DNA from: Welwitschia mirabilis
Taxonomy: Eukaryota; Gnetophyta; Gnetopsida; Welwitschiales
Length of the DNA: 64,000 nt
NCBI GenBank assembly: GCA_051453625.1
Contig: JBOZIK010000001.1
Span: forward strand, 248,666,688 to 248,730,687
Direction of reading: 5' to 3'
Below, in pieces: positions 12,350 to 25,158 of the stretch; the first letter of the stretch is position 1; each line of letters opens with the position of its first letter. A program made the position numbers and the translations under genes. The notes beneath the pieces are model-generated. The model saw only the letters and a list, made by a program, of their open reading frames with translations. It was not told the DNA's origin and ran no database searches.

Positions 12350-13537
12350 TAAATCATGCATAAGTATGTTCCTAAGCAGGAAATCTTAGAAATCCAAAAA
12401 CGTTTCCATGGTGGGATATGTGGGTTCACTTTAGTGGTTAAAAGACCATCCTAAAAATTATTCACTCTAGTTCTTATTAGCCTACTCTATTTAAGGATTC
12501 ATATGACTTTTTTAGAAGGTGCTATGCATGTCAATGTTATGGTATCCTGACTCATTCTGATGATATGCTCCTTAAACCTATACTTGAATGTGAACCTTTT
12601 GATTATTAGGGAAATAACTTTATAGGACCTATTACACCACCTTCTCATGACAAAAATTATAATTTTATTACTATTAATTATGTTACTAAGTAGGTAGAGA
12701 CTATTCCTAGTACTAAAAATGATGCACAAACCATTTGCAACTTTGTTCAAACTCATATCTTTCAACATTTTGGTTTTTTATGAATTATCATTAGTTATCA
12801 GAAAACTGATTTCATTAAGTAGGTTTTTCAAAAACTTCTTTTATCCATTATTGTTGAGTATAGAATTAGATGTTCCTATCATTCTTAAACTAATGACTAA
12901 GCCAAAAATGCAAATTAAAAAATTAAAAATATTCTCCAAATATTGATCTCTATTAATAAAAAGACATGGTCCTCTAAACTTAATGATGTTCTTTAGGCTT
13001 ACCATACTACTTATTGTAACTTTCTAGGTTTCTCACCATATGAACTTATAAACAAAAAAGTTTGTGTTTTACTAGTTAATGTTTTTTATAATTCTTATCA
13101 CTTCATCCATCAACTTAACCTCATAGACTTGAATGAAAACATTAAGACTTGATGAGTCCAACTTGATTATTTAGATGAAAAATAAATTCATGCTTTTCAT
13201 CATCAACTCATTTATAAATATTAAGCGTAGTTCAAATATGATAAAAAGATTATTCATGAGCAGTTTGAAACTAGACAATTCATATATCTATATAACACGA
13301 GTACACCTTTTGCACAACAAGTTAACTTCTAAATGGTTGGGTCCTTATCTTATAGGAAAAGTACCTTCAAATGGCTCAGTTAAAAACTCTGATCCAAATA
13401 ATAGAGAGATTCAAAAAGTAAATCAACAAAGATTAAAAGTTTATAAGTCATCTTATAATGAAACCTTAAATGTAATAGAAGTGCTTATTTTAGAAGTCAT
13501 CCTCAATAAGGAGGACATTCCTTTTGCCATTGTCTAA
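12350..13537 (+). pseudogene. Athila-like element 1: integrase remnant
   Basis: The zinc-binding N-terminus shows FHGGICG and then RRCYACQCYG near 12515-12544 (the CxxC half of the H-H-C-C finger). The core follows as FIGPITPPSHDKNY, TKNDAQTICNFV and LND-x-L-x-AYHTTY. The C-terminal open stretch (13175-13537) holds SKWLGPYLIGKVPSNGSV and VNQQRLKVY, corresponding to Athila R-W-x-GPF and V-N-G-Q-R-L-K. The first catalytic Asp of the D-D-E triad, normally in the W-G-I-D-F box, reads Asn (NNF), and the second Asp box is also lost. Integrase would insert the cDNA into host DNA; this copy is inactive. Confidence 0.85.
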
Positions 13538-15144
13538 ATTTCTTATTAACTCATTCCTTAGGTAAACATCATGATCTTACTTAAATATTTTTTACTAGAC
13601 ATATGTATTTACTTATGAAGTTTCCATGATTAATAGGATTTTAGTTGGGCATCTAAATGATAAGTTTGACTTCATCCAATCTTTAGACATTTGTATGTCT
13701 ATGAAATTCATTTTAAAGAAAGATGCCTTAGTTTTTTTGTTCTCTTTTCATGATGTGAGTAATTAGTTATTTTTTGCATGTTCTTACTTTCTTACTTCTC
13801 TCATTACTTCACATTCTTATAACTACTTGATGATATGGAATGTTACTCTTTTTCAAAAAAAGGAAAAAAAAAAAAGAGAGACAAACAAAAGAAATAAAGA
13901 TCGTGCTTTTTCATATTATATCTCCAAAACATAGTCCCTAGGTTGTCTTACTATAAGTGTACTAGGGCAAATATTCTTGAGAGGGGCCTTTGGTAGTATG
14001 ATATGAGAGCTATAAGAACTCCACTAAGGGATTAGTTAGCCCTACTATATGGGTTCTTACTCTTCTAATAGTGGTTGTACTCCCCTCATCATGATTGAAT
14101 AAATTGGATTTTAAGGGAACAAGATCAGTGATGTCCTACTGTCATCAAAGGAATTTCTTATTTTTGAAACCCAATTTTATTTATTTATTTCTATTACTTC
14201 CACATAATCACTCTACTTTTTGGATTTTAGTTTTTTTTTTTTTTTGATATGGTAGCTTGTGAGTTCCTCTTCTAAACATCTTTTTATCTTATCAATTATT
14301 ATTTGATAATATTAGACATACTTAACATCATCATAATTATTGCCTAATTAAGTGATACTTTACAGTTTCTACATACTATCATACATCTTTCATCGGGTGC
14401 TTGCTAATTATTGCCAAGGGAATTTGTTAGGTTACAATTTAGGGTAAATAAGCAATCTTTTTTATGTTTTTAGTTGTTCATTTTTATTTTATTTTTCTTT
14501 AGCTATTTTATTATATTTTTCAAAGTTATTTTCCATATTGTTTTCATATACTATTATGGATCTAATCATTTCCTTATTTCTTGTTGATGTGTTTCCACTA
14601 GTTTATATAGAGGATTGTTGTTCTCTTCTTGCTAGTTTCCCCTGATCTGATGAGTTCAAGTTCTTCTTTTTCCATGAGTTTAGGAACATTTTTGAAGTTT
14701 GTGGGAATTGTTTTTTTCTACTTAATGCATTTTCCTCTTTTACTACATTTTCCTCCATGCATTCCTCCTTACCATGGGCATGTTTTTTAGGCTATTTCTT
14801 TACTTTCTGCTTTATTTCTATTTTTCTTTTGTTTTCTATGTGTTTGCCTATTTTTTTCTTTTTTTTGGCTTATCTATTTATCCAAATATCCTATTTAATC
14901 ATTGTCGTCTCATGTCTGCCATCCCCATAATAGATGAGATGATACATGTTCTTTATCTTTGGTGTAATTTGGGAGGGATACTTTCAGCATTGGTATCAGT
15001 TAATCTGTTTGTAATATCTATTCTTACATAATTTAATTGAACTTAATTTTCTATTTTTAGTACTACTTTATCTTAGTTAAATTAAATCATAATATAGTTA
15101 ATCACTTACTTTGTTAGGGATTGACAAGCCTAAGTAGGAGGCTA
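13538..15144 (+). other. Athila-like element 1: 3' non-coding region and polypurine tract
   Basis: About 1.6 kb after integrase with no sustained reading frame. A short Phe-rich frame at 14774-15031 is not an envelope I can recognise, although Athila elements often carry an env-like ORF here. The region aligns with 20240-21720 of copy 2 and in part with 50060-51500 of the B element. It contains a hairpin-motif copy (14911-14945) and ends in a purine-rich tract AAGTAGGAGGCTA directly before the 3' LTR, the expected plus-strand priming site. Confidence 0.65.
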
Positions 15145-15540
15145 TGTTGCGATGGCAATTTATAGGAATGTGATGGTGTATTTTGAGTACTTTTGCAGGA
15201 TATTTACATAGGTTTAGATGCAATATTGATGATTATGGAGATCTGATATGATGATAACTAAAACATGTAATTCTTAGCATACTTGGAGGTTTCTTAAGCC
15301 TATTTTGACATTACATACTTGAAAGAAGGATTCATCATGCAAAAGACTGACTTACCTTTGAGATTAAAGATAAGGAAGCCTATCATTCCCTCTATCATCT
15401 CTGTGACAGGTAGTACGATAGCACTACTAACATGAACAAAAGATATGGGATTAATAGTAGGACATGAAGCTGGTGAAGTATTTTTTAACATAGGGTAACA
15501 TCCCATATGTCATCCCCATAATAGTTAGGATGACTATTGT
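15145..15540 (+). repeat. truncated 3' LTR of Athila-like element 1
   Basis: Begins TGTTGC after the purine tract and follows the 5' LTR through both hairpin motifs (15388-15422 and 15506-15537). It then breaks off into unrelated sequence, with the TATA box and downstream part absent. The right two thirds of the LTR were lost or replaced before the gap. Confidence 0.8.
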
Positions 15541-15960
15541 GGTGTGAATTTATGTAATATGGAAATCTTTTAAGTAAACCTATAAATTAAGTAATTCATA
15601 GAAAACGCAGTCTGGTATAGGTGGAAGTTCATCCAAATATCATAATCCAATGAAGGAACTAGGCTTAGAGTTAGGGAATTGATTTGCCAAAGTATTTTTA
15701 TTCTTTTTGTCTTATAGAAGAACTGAAAGGAAATAAACAAGTAAATGCAATGCTAAGTGGAAACAAAATGCAAGTGAATGAAATGGAAATAAAAAGTGAA
15801 ATGGAAATGGAAATAGATCTAAATTAGATCTTAGTCTTTCTATTATAAAGGCTACTTTCTNNNNNNNNNNNNNNNNNNNNNNNNNNNNNNNNNNNNNNNN
15901 NNNNNNNNNNNNNNNNNNNNNNNNNNNNNNNNNNNNNNNNNNNNNNNNNNNNNNNNNNNN
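15541..15960. other. unrecognised segment with GAAATG repeats, then 100-N gap
   Basis: After the LTR break there are about 320 bp unrelated to the element. They include a short purine-rich run of GGAAAT/GAAATG words (about 15775-15825) and end at a 100-N gap of unknown true size (15861-15960). The missing 5' LTR and leader of the second Athila copy should lie in or beyond this gap. Confidence 0.6.
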
Positions 15961-17350
15961 ACAATTTTGACAAAGATTAGATGGACAAGCACAATGGAAA
16001 CCTTTTGAAAATAGATTTAAAAATTCTAACTTTTAACCTAATTTTCAACAAAATTAGAATGATCTGCTCAGAGAATCTATAAAATAAATGAGGAAGGTAT
16101 AATAAAAGACTAATAGTAACATTGAAAACTTAGTAAATGTGCTCCAACAAATAATTCTTGCTAATCAAAGACCACAAGGGTCTCTTAGATCTCAAACTTT
16201 ACCCAACTTAAATAAAGTCAAGAAATATTTGAAAGTAGTAATAAAAAGTAAAAATGATACAACATCTCCTAATCATGAGGTTTCAACTCCCAAAAATAAT
16301 GAAGTGAATGAATAAGATGATGTAAAAATTTTGGAATCATACAACTTTCCATCAACAACACATACTAAAACCTCCACTAAAAATTCTTTATACGAAAACC
16401 AATGGAATAAACCATCTACTCCTTATCTTAATCAATTAAACATGAATCCTACCTTCGATGAATACTTGAAACCTTAATGAACGAGGTAAACATAAACTTG
16501 TTCTTTTGGAAACTCTTGTAAGAAAAACCTAAATATTATAAGTTGTAGAAGTACCTACTGAGAGGAAAACAAAAACATACTATTCCCCACAAAGTTTTTC
16601 TTGCTTAATCTATTTTCAACTTAGTCATGAAAAAGTTCACTAAATTTAATGCCCTTAGAGCTGAAACTATGAGTATCACATTGAAAAGGAATAAAAGGAT
16701 TTGAAAAGATTTAATTGAAATTGAAGATAGTGTAAATATTATGTCTTTATACATATGTAAGAGACATGGATAGGAAAATAGAATAGAACCTATATGAATT
16801 ATCTTGGAATTAACTGATAATTCAATTAAAAAACCATTAGTGATTATCAATTACTTTGTCATCCAAAATGAGGAATGCTTTTATCCCATAGATATGGTTA
16901 TCATTAATGTAGAACATGATGGAGTTTATCCACTTCTCTTAGAAAGACCCTATTGTGTAACTATCCATTGTATAATTGACACATGAACTAGGATGATGGA
17001 ATGTCACATAGCCAATAATAAGTTTATCATTCAAGTATTTGATGCTACTAAAAAGGACACAGGAGAAGAGTTTAACATAGAATAAGAATTGAAACAAACC
17101 TTATTTTTACAAAATCAATCAATTGAGAAAATATTGATCATGCTATATAGATCAAATTTATATAATGACCCAATTGAAACACACTGTCTTGAGTTTGAGG
17201 ATGAAGAATATGTCAACTGGGAAGAAATGCAACATATTCACTTAATAAAAAAGATTTTTGGAGAGTGTCATCCCACATCTATCATCACCATGATAGACAG
17301 GACGATAGCTAAAAATCTCAATCTAGATCTAAAGAAATTATCCAAGGTTT
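15961..17350 (+). pseudogene. Athila-like element 2: gag-pol linker and protease remnant
   Basis: Right after the gap the sequence runs parallel to 9370-10730 of element 1. The protease is better kept here: DSVNIMSLYIC, LTDNSIKKPLVI, NEECFYPIDMVI and VYPLLLERPY are all recognisable (about 16690-16984). Downstream an 87-codon open stretch (17089-17352) forms the protease-RT linker. It contains an in-frame copy of the hairpin motif at 17276-17309, read as TSIITMIDRTIA. Copy 1 has the motif at the same place (10651-10683). The Asp-x-Gly catalytic box of the protease is not recognisable, so the domain is inactive. Confidence 0.75.
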
Positions 17351-17519
17351 AAAATATATTTTTTCTATCTGATAATTAGAAGAAATCCCTGATAATAAGT
17401 GACCTTCTTAATCCTTAATAAGAATCAAACTTAATATCACTATTAGCTTCTAAAGAAGATGTCTTTTCTTAGACTCATAAATACTTAGCTGCCATCCTTT
17501 TTCCATAGTTCAACATAAT

Positions 17520-18830
17520 ATTTACCTTGAATATAATGATAAACCTATTAGACAACCCTAAAAAAGATCCAACCCAGCTCCTAAGTAAACAGTTAAAGAT
17601 GAAATTATTAAACTTATAAATTCCAAGATCATATATGCTATATCTAATAGTAAGTGGATTAGTTCTTTGATATTAGTTCCAACAAATGAGGGAAAATGGA
17701 GAATATGCAATAATTTTAGAAAAATTAATGAGGTCACTAAAAAGAATCATTGCCCTTTACCATTTCTTGGTCACTTTCTTAATAGAATTCAAGGTCATGC
17801 CTACTATTATTTTCTTAATGAGCATAGTCGTTATACTCAAATTTTCATAGCAAGTGAGAACCAAGACAAAACAACCTTTACCTCACCCTTTCAAATCTTT
17901 TCCTTTAGACAAATGTTCTTTAGATTATGCAATGCTTCTAGAAATTTTTAATGAGATATAATGGGAATTTTTTCTAACATGATAAAGGACTCTATTAAAA
18001 ATTTTATGGATGAATTCTCAATCTTTGGTAAAACTTTTGAATAAATCATAGGAAGATTAGAGAAAGTTTTGGATTGATGTATAGAAAGTGGCTTACATTT
18101 GAGTTGGGAAAAGATTTTTCTTCTTATTAATCATGAAATTGTTTTAGGACATCACATTTTGAAGGAAGTGATTAAGATGGACCCTACAAAAGTTTATATC
18201 ATTAAAAACCTTAGCCCTTCAACTAATTTCAAAGAAGTTATATCATTCCTTAATTATGATAGTTTCTATCATCCCTTTATTCATGATTATGCCAAAATTG
18301 TAAACCACTTTACTTCTTGCTTGAAAAAAAATGCTAAATTTGATTGGAATGAGTCATGTTAACTTGTATTTGATATAATTAAGAATAAAATTTCTTTTGA
18401 ACCTATTGTCATAAGTTTCAATTGGAACAAGAATTTTAAACTTATGTGTAATGAAAGAAATATAGTTGTGGGGGTTGGTGGTAGGGAGGGATTGGGTTCT
18501 TGGCCAAAAATATGAAAATGGTTTTAAATTTAAATCTTATCATAGTAAAACATTGTTCCAATCCCAATCCAATGATACCACTACCAAGAGAAAAATGCTC
18601 GCCATCATCTTTTTCCTTGATCATCTTCGACATTATCTTCTTGGTTTCTATATTAATGTTTACATAGATCATGTAGCCATCCACTTTCTAATGACTAAGA
18701 CATATTCTAGTGCCAAACTTATTAGGTGAATTATTCTCATGTAATAATTTAATCTTACCATCATTGATAAAGCTGGAAAACATAATAGTGTTGTAGATCA
18801 TCTATCTCGACTTTCTTATTCTCATAATGA
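17520..18830 (+). pseudogene. Athila-like element 2: reverse transcriptase and RNase H remnant
   Basis: From 17520 the frame shows YLEYNDKPIRQP, then SNSKWIS and LVPTNEGKWRICNNFRKIN. These are followed by a 94-codon open stretch ending in TTFTSPFQIFSF and LCNAS, i.e. the fingers-palm region of an Athila RT (family: TTFTCPFGTFAF and LCNAP). The catalytic box at 18003-18014 is FMDE: the second Asp of the F/Y-x-D-D motif has become Glu. The thumb and connection lie at 18099-18362 and the RNase H at 18420-18830, where HYLLGFYINVYIDHVAIHFL (18625-18690) matches the family's R-S-Y-L-V-G to T-D-H-A-A segment. Several stops and frame changes are present. Confidence 0.85.
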
Positions 18831-18959
18831 ATTTCGCATAAATGAATATTTTCCAAATGAATATATTTTTGTGATTGAACAACTTTTTATCATCTCTTCT
18901 ACTCATACCACTCCTTGATATGCTAATATTATGAACTACATTATTACTATGAAAGGCCC

Positions 18960-20231
18960 TTAGCATTGGATCCATAACCAATGAAAATGTTTCTCCATAG
19001 GATCGGTGACTATGAGTGGAATGAACCCCATGTTTATAGAATATGCAAAGACCAAATCATGCATAAGTATATGCTTGAGTGGAAGAGCCTAGAAATCCTA
19101 AAGCTTTGTCATGGTGGAGCATGAGGGGATACTTTAGTGGTCAAAATACTATCATAAAGATTCTTTACTCTAGTTTTTATGGATCTATCCTTCTAAAGAA
19201 TTCATTTGATTTTGTCAGAAGGTGTAATGCATGTCAATTTTATGGTAGCCTAACTCATTCTTAAGATATGCCTATGCTTAAATATGAATGTTTTGATTAT
19301 TGGAGAATTAACTTTATAGGATCGATTAAACCACCTTTTCATGATAAAAATTATATCCTAGTAGCTATTGACTACATTAATAAGTGGTAAGAAGCTCTTC
19401 TTACTACCAGAAATGATTCTTGAACCATTTGTAATTTTGTTTGAACTTATATCTTTCAATGTTTTGGTTTGTCATGAATCATCATTAGTAATCAGGTAAC
19501 TCATTTCATTAACCAACTTTTTTAAAAACTCATTTTATCCATTAGTAATAAACCTTGAATTATACATGCCTATCATTATCAAACTAGTGGCTAAGCTAAA
19601 AATGCAAATAGAGAAATTAAAAAGATGCTCTAAAAATTAGTCTCTGTCAATAGAAAAACATGGTTCTCTAAACCTAATGATGTTCTTTGGGCTTACCATA
19701 CTACTTGACATAGCTCTCTAAGTTTTTCATCATATGAAATTATGTATAGAAAAGTTTGTATTTTACTAGTTGATTTCTGCTATAGCTACTATTAATCCAC
19801 TCATCAACTTCATCTTATAAACTTGGACAAAAATCTTAGAACCTGATTAGGCCAACTTAACCATTTAAATGAAAAATGTATTCATGCCTTACATTATCAA
19901 CTCATTCATAAATCACAAGCCAAGTTCCAACATCATAAAAAGATTATTTATAAGCAATTTGAACCTAGTTAATTTATTCTTTTATATAACACTTGAGTAC
20001 ATCTTTTACACAATAACTTAACTTCAAATGATTAGATCCTTATCTTATAGAAAAAGTATGTTCAAATGGCTTAGTTAAAATATCTAATCAAAACACTAGA
20101 GAAATTTAAAAAGTTAGTAGATAAAGGTTAAAACTTTATGAGTCATTTATTGATGAAACCTTGAACATGATAGAAGAACTTGTCTTACAAGACCCTCTTA
20201 ATGAGGAGGATCTTCCTCTTGCCATTATCTA
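18960..20231 (+). pseudogene. Athila-like element 2: integrase remnant
   Basis: The finger reads VRRCNACQFYGSLTHS near 19215-19264. The core reads FDYWRINFIGSIKPP near 19289-19333, then AIDYINKW and NDS-x-TICNFV, and the C-terminal end LKLYESF near 20130. As in element 1, the first catalytic Asp (family W-G-I-D-F) is Asn, and the second Asp box reads ISNQVTHF, also without Asp. Stops are scattered. The shared Asp-to-Asn change in both copies means either an inactive common source or two independent C-to-T type mutations. Confidence 0.8.
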
Positions 20232-22059
20232 AATTCATTATTAACTCATTCCTTTAGTATATATCATTTTATCACTTGAATATCTTAAACATGACTTATG
20301 TATTTACTTTATGAAGTTTCCATGATTAGTAATATTTTACTTAGGCATTTTAAATGATAAAATTGGCTTTATCTAATCTTAAGGAATTTATATGTCTATT
20401 GACTTCATTTTAAAGGACTATGCCTTGGTTTTTTTGATCTCTTTCAATGTTGTGAGTAATTAGTTATTTTTGCATGTTCTTCTTATTACTCATCTCATTT
20501 TTTCACTTTTATTCTTATAAGTACTTAGTTATGTGAAATGTCATTATATTGAAAAAAATAAAAAAGGAAAAAAAAGGAAAAAATAAGAAGCGAGAAAAAA
20601 AAGAAATAAAATCCATGCTCTTTCAAATCTAAACTAAAACATGGTCCTCATGATGTCCTACTGTAAGTACACCAGGGCAAATTTTACTGAGAGGAGTCTT
20701 TGGCAGTGTGATATGGTAACTATGGGAACTCCACTAGGGAGTTAGTTGTTTATATTGTGTAGGTCCTTACCCCTCTGATCATGGTTTCATTCCACTCATT
20801 ATGTTAGACTAAAATTGTATGTAGAGGTTATGAGATTAGTGATGTCCTTGATATCATTAGATTCATTGCTTATTTTCTAGACTCATTGTATTTATTTATT
20901 GTACTTCCACATGATCACTCTACATTTTCAAATATTAATATTATTTTGAGATGATAGCTTATAAGTTATTATTTTAACAGTTTTTAATCTTATCATTCAT
21001 TATTTGATAAAATTAGAAATACTTGACATCATCATAATCATTACCTATTTGAGTAGTACTTTATGCGTCCTTCCATACTATCATGAATTTTTCATCAAGT
21101 GATTTTCTGATTATTACCAAGGGAATTTTTATATTATACTTTAGGATAAGTCAGCAATATTCTTTATGTTCCTCGTTGTTCATTTTTGTTTTCTTTTTTT
21201 GTTTTTTTGTTGAATTCTTTAAAGTCATTTCCATACTTTTTCAGCATAATATTATGGATCTAATTATTTTATGATTTCTTGTTGATGTTTTCTCATAATT
21301 TATATAGAGGATTATTGTTCTTTTTTTGATAGGTTACCATGATTTGATCAGTTCTAGTTCTTCTTTCTCCATGAATTTGGGCACAATTGAGGAATCTTTG
21401 AGCATTACTTCTTTCTACTTAGTGCATTTTATTATTTTTTTATAGATCTCTTTTTACCATGGTCATGTTTTTTTGGATAAATTTTTCACTTTCTATCTTC
21501 TTTATGCTTTTTTATATTTCTTTTTGTATGGTTATTTTCTTTGAAACTTTTTTCTATTTTTCCTTTATTTCCAAACAACTTACCTTATGACTGTTGTCTC
21601 ACATCTATAGTCCCTATGATAGATAGGGTGATACTTTTCCTTTTTCTTCTATGTAATTTGGGACATCTTACTTCACCTGTTTAGGGGACACGATATCTTT
21701 CTGAGCATTCTTATATGATTTTAAATAAAAATTTTTAATTTAAAAGGATCATATTCTAAGCTTTCATGATACATATCTATGATGAGTTATTTGTGTGATG
21801 TTTCTTATTATTTTAATAAAATTCATGGAATTTATCCTACAAGAGCATAGTAGTACTCACAGAATTTTCTTGTAGATATGTTTCAAATCATCTAAAGGGA
21901 AAAAAAAATGCTATATTTACTATTATACCTTTGCCCCTTATTTATTACATTAATGAACTTAAATGCATCATAATTTTAAGATTAGCACTACTTAAGTTTT
22001 TCAAATCAATCCAATATTACTATCTTACATTATGTATATACATTATCAATTTTTGAGCT
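20232..22059 (+). other. Athila-like element 2: 3' non-coding region, partly replaced
   Basis: Aligns with element 1's 3' region up to about 21720 and includes a hairpin-motif copy at 21602-21634. From 21730 to 22060 the sequence is unrelated, and the polypurine tract and the first part of the 3' LTR are missing. An insertion or deletion therefore removed the junction. Confidence 0.6.
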
Positions 22060-23213
22060 CTCATGATGATCACTGAAACATGATGATCATTGAAACATGT
22101 GATTCTTAGCATATTTTAAGTCTTCTCAGGCTTATTCTAATACTTTAAAAGAAGGATTCCCCATGTAAAAGATTAATTATTTTTTAAGATTGAAAATGAA
22201 GAAGCCTGTCATTCCCTCTATTATTTCCACAATAGGTAGGACGACAGCATTGCAAACATGGACAAAGGCTATAGAATTGACTATAAAGATTGAGACTAAT
22301 GGACCATATCTTAATGTAGAGTGATGTTCTCATTGTTGTCCCAACAATGGTCAGGATAACAACTATTTTCTATGATGGAAAGAATTATCTTTGTAATGGA
22401 GTCATGTGACCCATTTGGCTTGCTATGTTTTCTTCTCCAATTTCGAAGGTTATGCTTCTAGAACTTCAATGTAAAATTATAAATACCCTCCCTTTCCCTC
22501 ACCTTTATTTCAATCTTTTGTACCTAATGCTCTTGTGATAGAAGACTGAAGAAAAGAGGTCTATCCAATAGCTAAGAGAAAAGTTACCCTTTGTGTTGGA
22601 TTGAGTATCCTCCATTGAGTAGTTGCTATTCTGTTGTAAGTAAATGTAAAAGTTCTATGATCAATTCAAATAGTATTTTCACTACAATTTTGTTTATGTC
22701 CCTTATGATTTAAGTTGATTATAGTTAGTAATAGTTCTATAGTTTATTTAGATCCTAAGGGCAACCTTTGTTAAGGTTAATTCTATTAGTTTAGATTTGC
22801 ATTAATATTTCATTTCAATTTCACATTTGCATGCCATATTATATTTGGCATATCTCATAGTTTACATTGGTTAGGAATAAGTGATAAAAGCTTTTTAGTT
22901 GATTTGAATCAAAAAAAAGCTAGTTCTTGTGATAAAAGAATAAGGATGTAATAGAATTCATCTAATTCACATTGCATTTCTTCTCTATGTATCTTGCATG
23001 GTATTTTGCATTTTTGTTTACTTTCATTTATTAAAAGATAAATGACTAAAAATACTCTTCGAGATCAATTCTCTAACTCTAAGCGTACTGCCTTCAACAA
23101 GTTATGACATTTGGGTGAACTTTCATCTATGCTAATATGTGATTTTCTACAATTATTTTGATTTATAGGTTTGCCTAAAGGACTAAGGATTGCATAAATT
23201 CACACTGTAATAT
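22060..23213 (+). repeat. 3' LTR of Athila-like element 2, left end missing
   Basis: The homology to the other family A LTRs starts around TGATGATCACTGAAACATG. That word is itself duplicated in tandem at 22062-22098, right at the break. It then runs through two hairpin motifs (22214-22248, 22331-22363), a TATA box (22478-22485) and the TATCCTCCATTGAG block, and ends near CACACTGTAATA. The first 60 or so bases of the LTR are not present. Confidence 0.8.
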
Positions 23214-25143
23214 TAACCAAAATTTGCGTTTTAATTTCATAATTCTATGTGAACTCCATCACATGTTAATTATAAAATGAGTGTAGAGTTGATGCTTTTA
23301 GTAATTTATATAGTTATGCATAAAGCATTAAAAAACCTTTGAAATGAGTCAAAAATATAAAATTTAAAATCTTGAAATAAATGTTATAATAATATAATGA
23401 AATAGGATAAACTAAATTAATTTGTAATTTTATATTCGTGGGTTAAAAAAATTATATAACTTGCAACTACATAAATGAGAATTATTTTTTAAGGTAGTAA
23501 TCCTCATGTTATTTGCTTCTTAATTCTTATATATGAATATAATATTTGCTTATATCTACTCTAGATTTGAATAATGTGATAAAAGAAGAAATTACAAAAG
23601 GTTTCAAAAAATCCAATAGATGGAACTAAAATAAGATAACATGATTCTTTGAGTATCTTTAGGGATATTATAGGAATTTTCTTTTCTTTCATCCCTAAAA
23701 TAGGATTTCTTCTCTTAAATAATTTATTGTAATATGTAAATGCATATAGAATTTTTTATTAGCTTCATTGTAATAAAGTGATACTTAACCTCTCTATAAA
23801 CTTTATGACCACTTTATTTCATACATTATTGTCTTTTTTAATTCATGCATTTTTACATTTAAATATATAAAAGAGATGTCGTTATATACTTACATTATTA
23901 TCAATTGTTTCCAACATTAATATTATATGTTAAAACAACGTGTATGGTAATAATAATTATAAATAAAAATGAAGACATGTCCATAAAGGCCTTTATAATT
24001 AAAGCAATTATGACTCATGAAATTAATTCCATAAAATACTTAATAATCAATGATAAATGATCACTAACTTAGACATATATTTCATATAAATCTAATATTT
24101 AGCTGAGATATATCATTTTTTGTTGCTTTTTAGATGAGGGTATAATCATTAACCTAACTACATTTATGTTGCCTATTGGAAAAGGTTACAAGCATTAACA
24201 TAGATACAATTTGTCTATACATTAGTATTGACTTTAATCATACTCAATATTGACTTTAAATTTTGATAATGTTGAGTTTGATCACATGATCAATGTTGAT
24301 CATTCATTAAAACGTTAATGCCTCATTATTGGCGAAAATTTTTCTACTGTTAGTTAAATGTTACTATAAAATTTTAATATCTAAATATTTTAATCCTTTA
24401 ATTAATCTACTAATATTCAGTTCATCTCTTCCTTTCCAATCACTTCCCTCCTTATGACGCCTTCCCTCTTAGTGACTCTCTCATAGAGATTCTTCTCTGT
24501 GTAGGTGAACTTCCTTTTGTGCACTGCTTATGTGAATATTACAATAAACTACCTTTTCTTATTTTTTTGTAAGCTCTATTATCTAACTCTTAGAATAACT
24601 TCTGCAATTTTTGCTAGTCAAATGCTAATAATACCATCACTTATGATTCTTTAAAACAAACAAACATAGGCAGTGAATTAAACTTCATAAGAAGGGATTG
24701 CCTTAGGTTCTACGCTATAGACTTATACTGTGGAAATTAGAGCAAGTAGCAACATCCCATACAATAGGCAATCCCTTAATGATTTCTTCCCTAACCTTAT
24801 CCTGAATGCCATTTCATACTTTACCCTGAGCAAAACTGAAAAACACCCCTTCAAAGATAGATCTACTATAGCTCACTTCTTACATAGTCAATTGAATTCT
24901 TGATCAAGGGGTTCATAGAGATCAAGATACAAGAATCTATAGTGTGGTTTTTAAGGGTTTATTCATATTCATACCCTTCAATTATTTGGTTAATTTATTT
25001 TAAGTTATCATAATAATTTTCCTTATATCTATGTCCTCTAAGGAGTTAAATAAGATATTATTTAAAATTTTGACCATGATGTTCCTTAAACATCACTCAT
25101 ATGTGCATTTTTAACAATATAACAAGTTGAATAATGTGTATCA
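23214..25143. other. unrecognised AT-rich DNA, possible LTR before 25144
   Basis: No reading frame or known domain. A perfect 11-bp inverted repeat (AGGGATTGCCT at 24693-24703, AGGCAATCCCT at 24766-24776) encloses about 62 bases. The section 24420-25143 is somewhat richer in C and precedes a tRNA-iMet-like PBS, so it may be a copia-type LTR, but I found no second copy to define its ends. Confidence 0.4.
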
Positions 25144-25158
25144 TGGTATTAGAGGTGC
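25144..25158 (+). other. possible primer-binding site (tRNA-iMet type)
   Basis: TGGTATTAGAGGTGC differs by one transition from the common plant retrotransposon PBS TGGTATCAGAG-. It is preceded by TGTGTATCA, a plausible LTR end. The downstream 1.5 kb contains no recognisable gag, so this is a position-and-motif call only. Confidence 0.45.

Noticed and set aside
14774-15031. Envelope-like ORF of the Athila element
   Set aside because: The Phe/Leu-rich frame is low-complexity and not shared by copy 2; no signal peptide, coiled coil or transmembrane pattern specific to an envelope could be argued.
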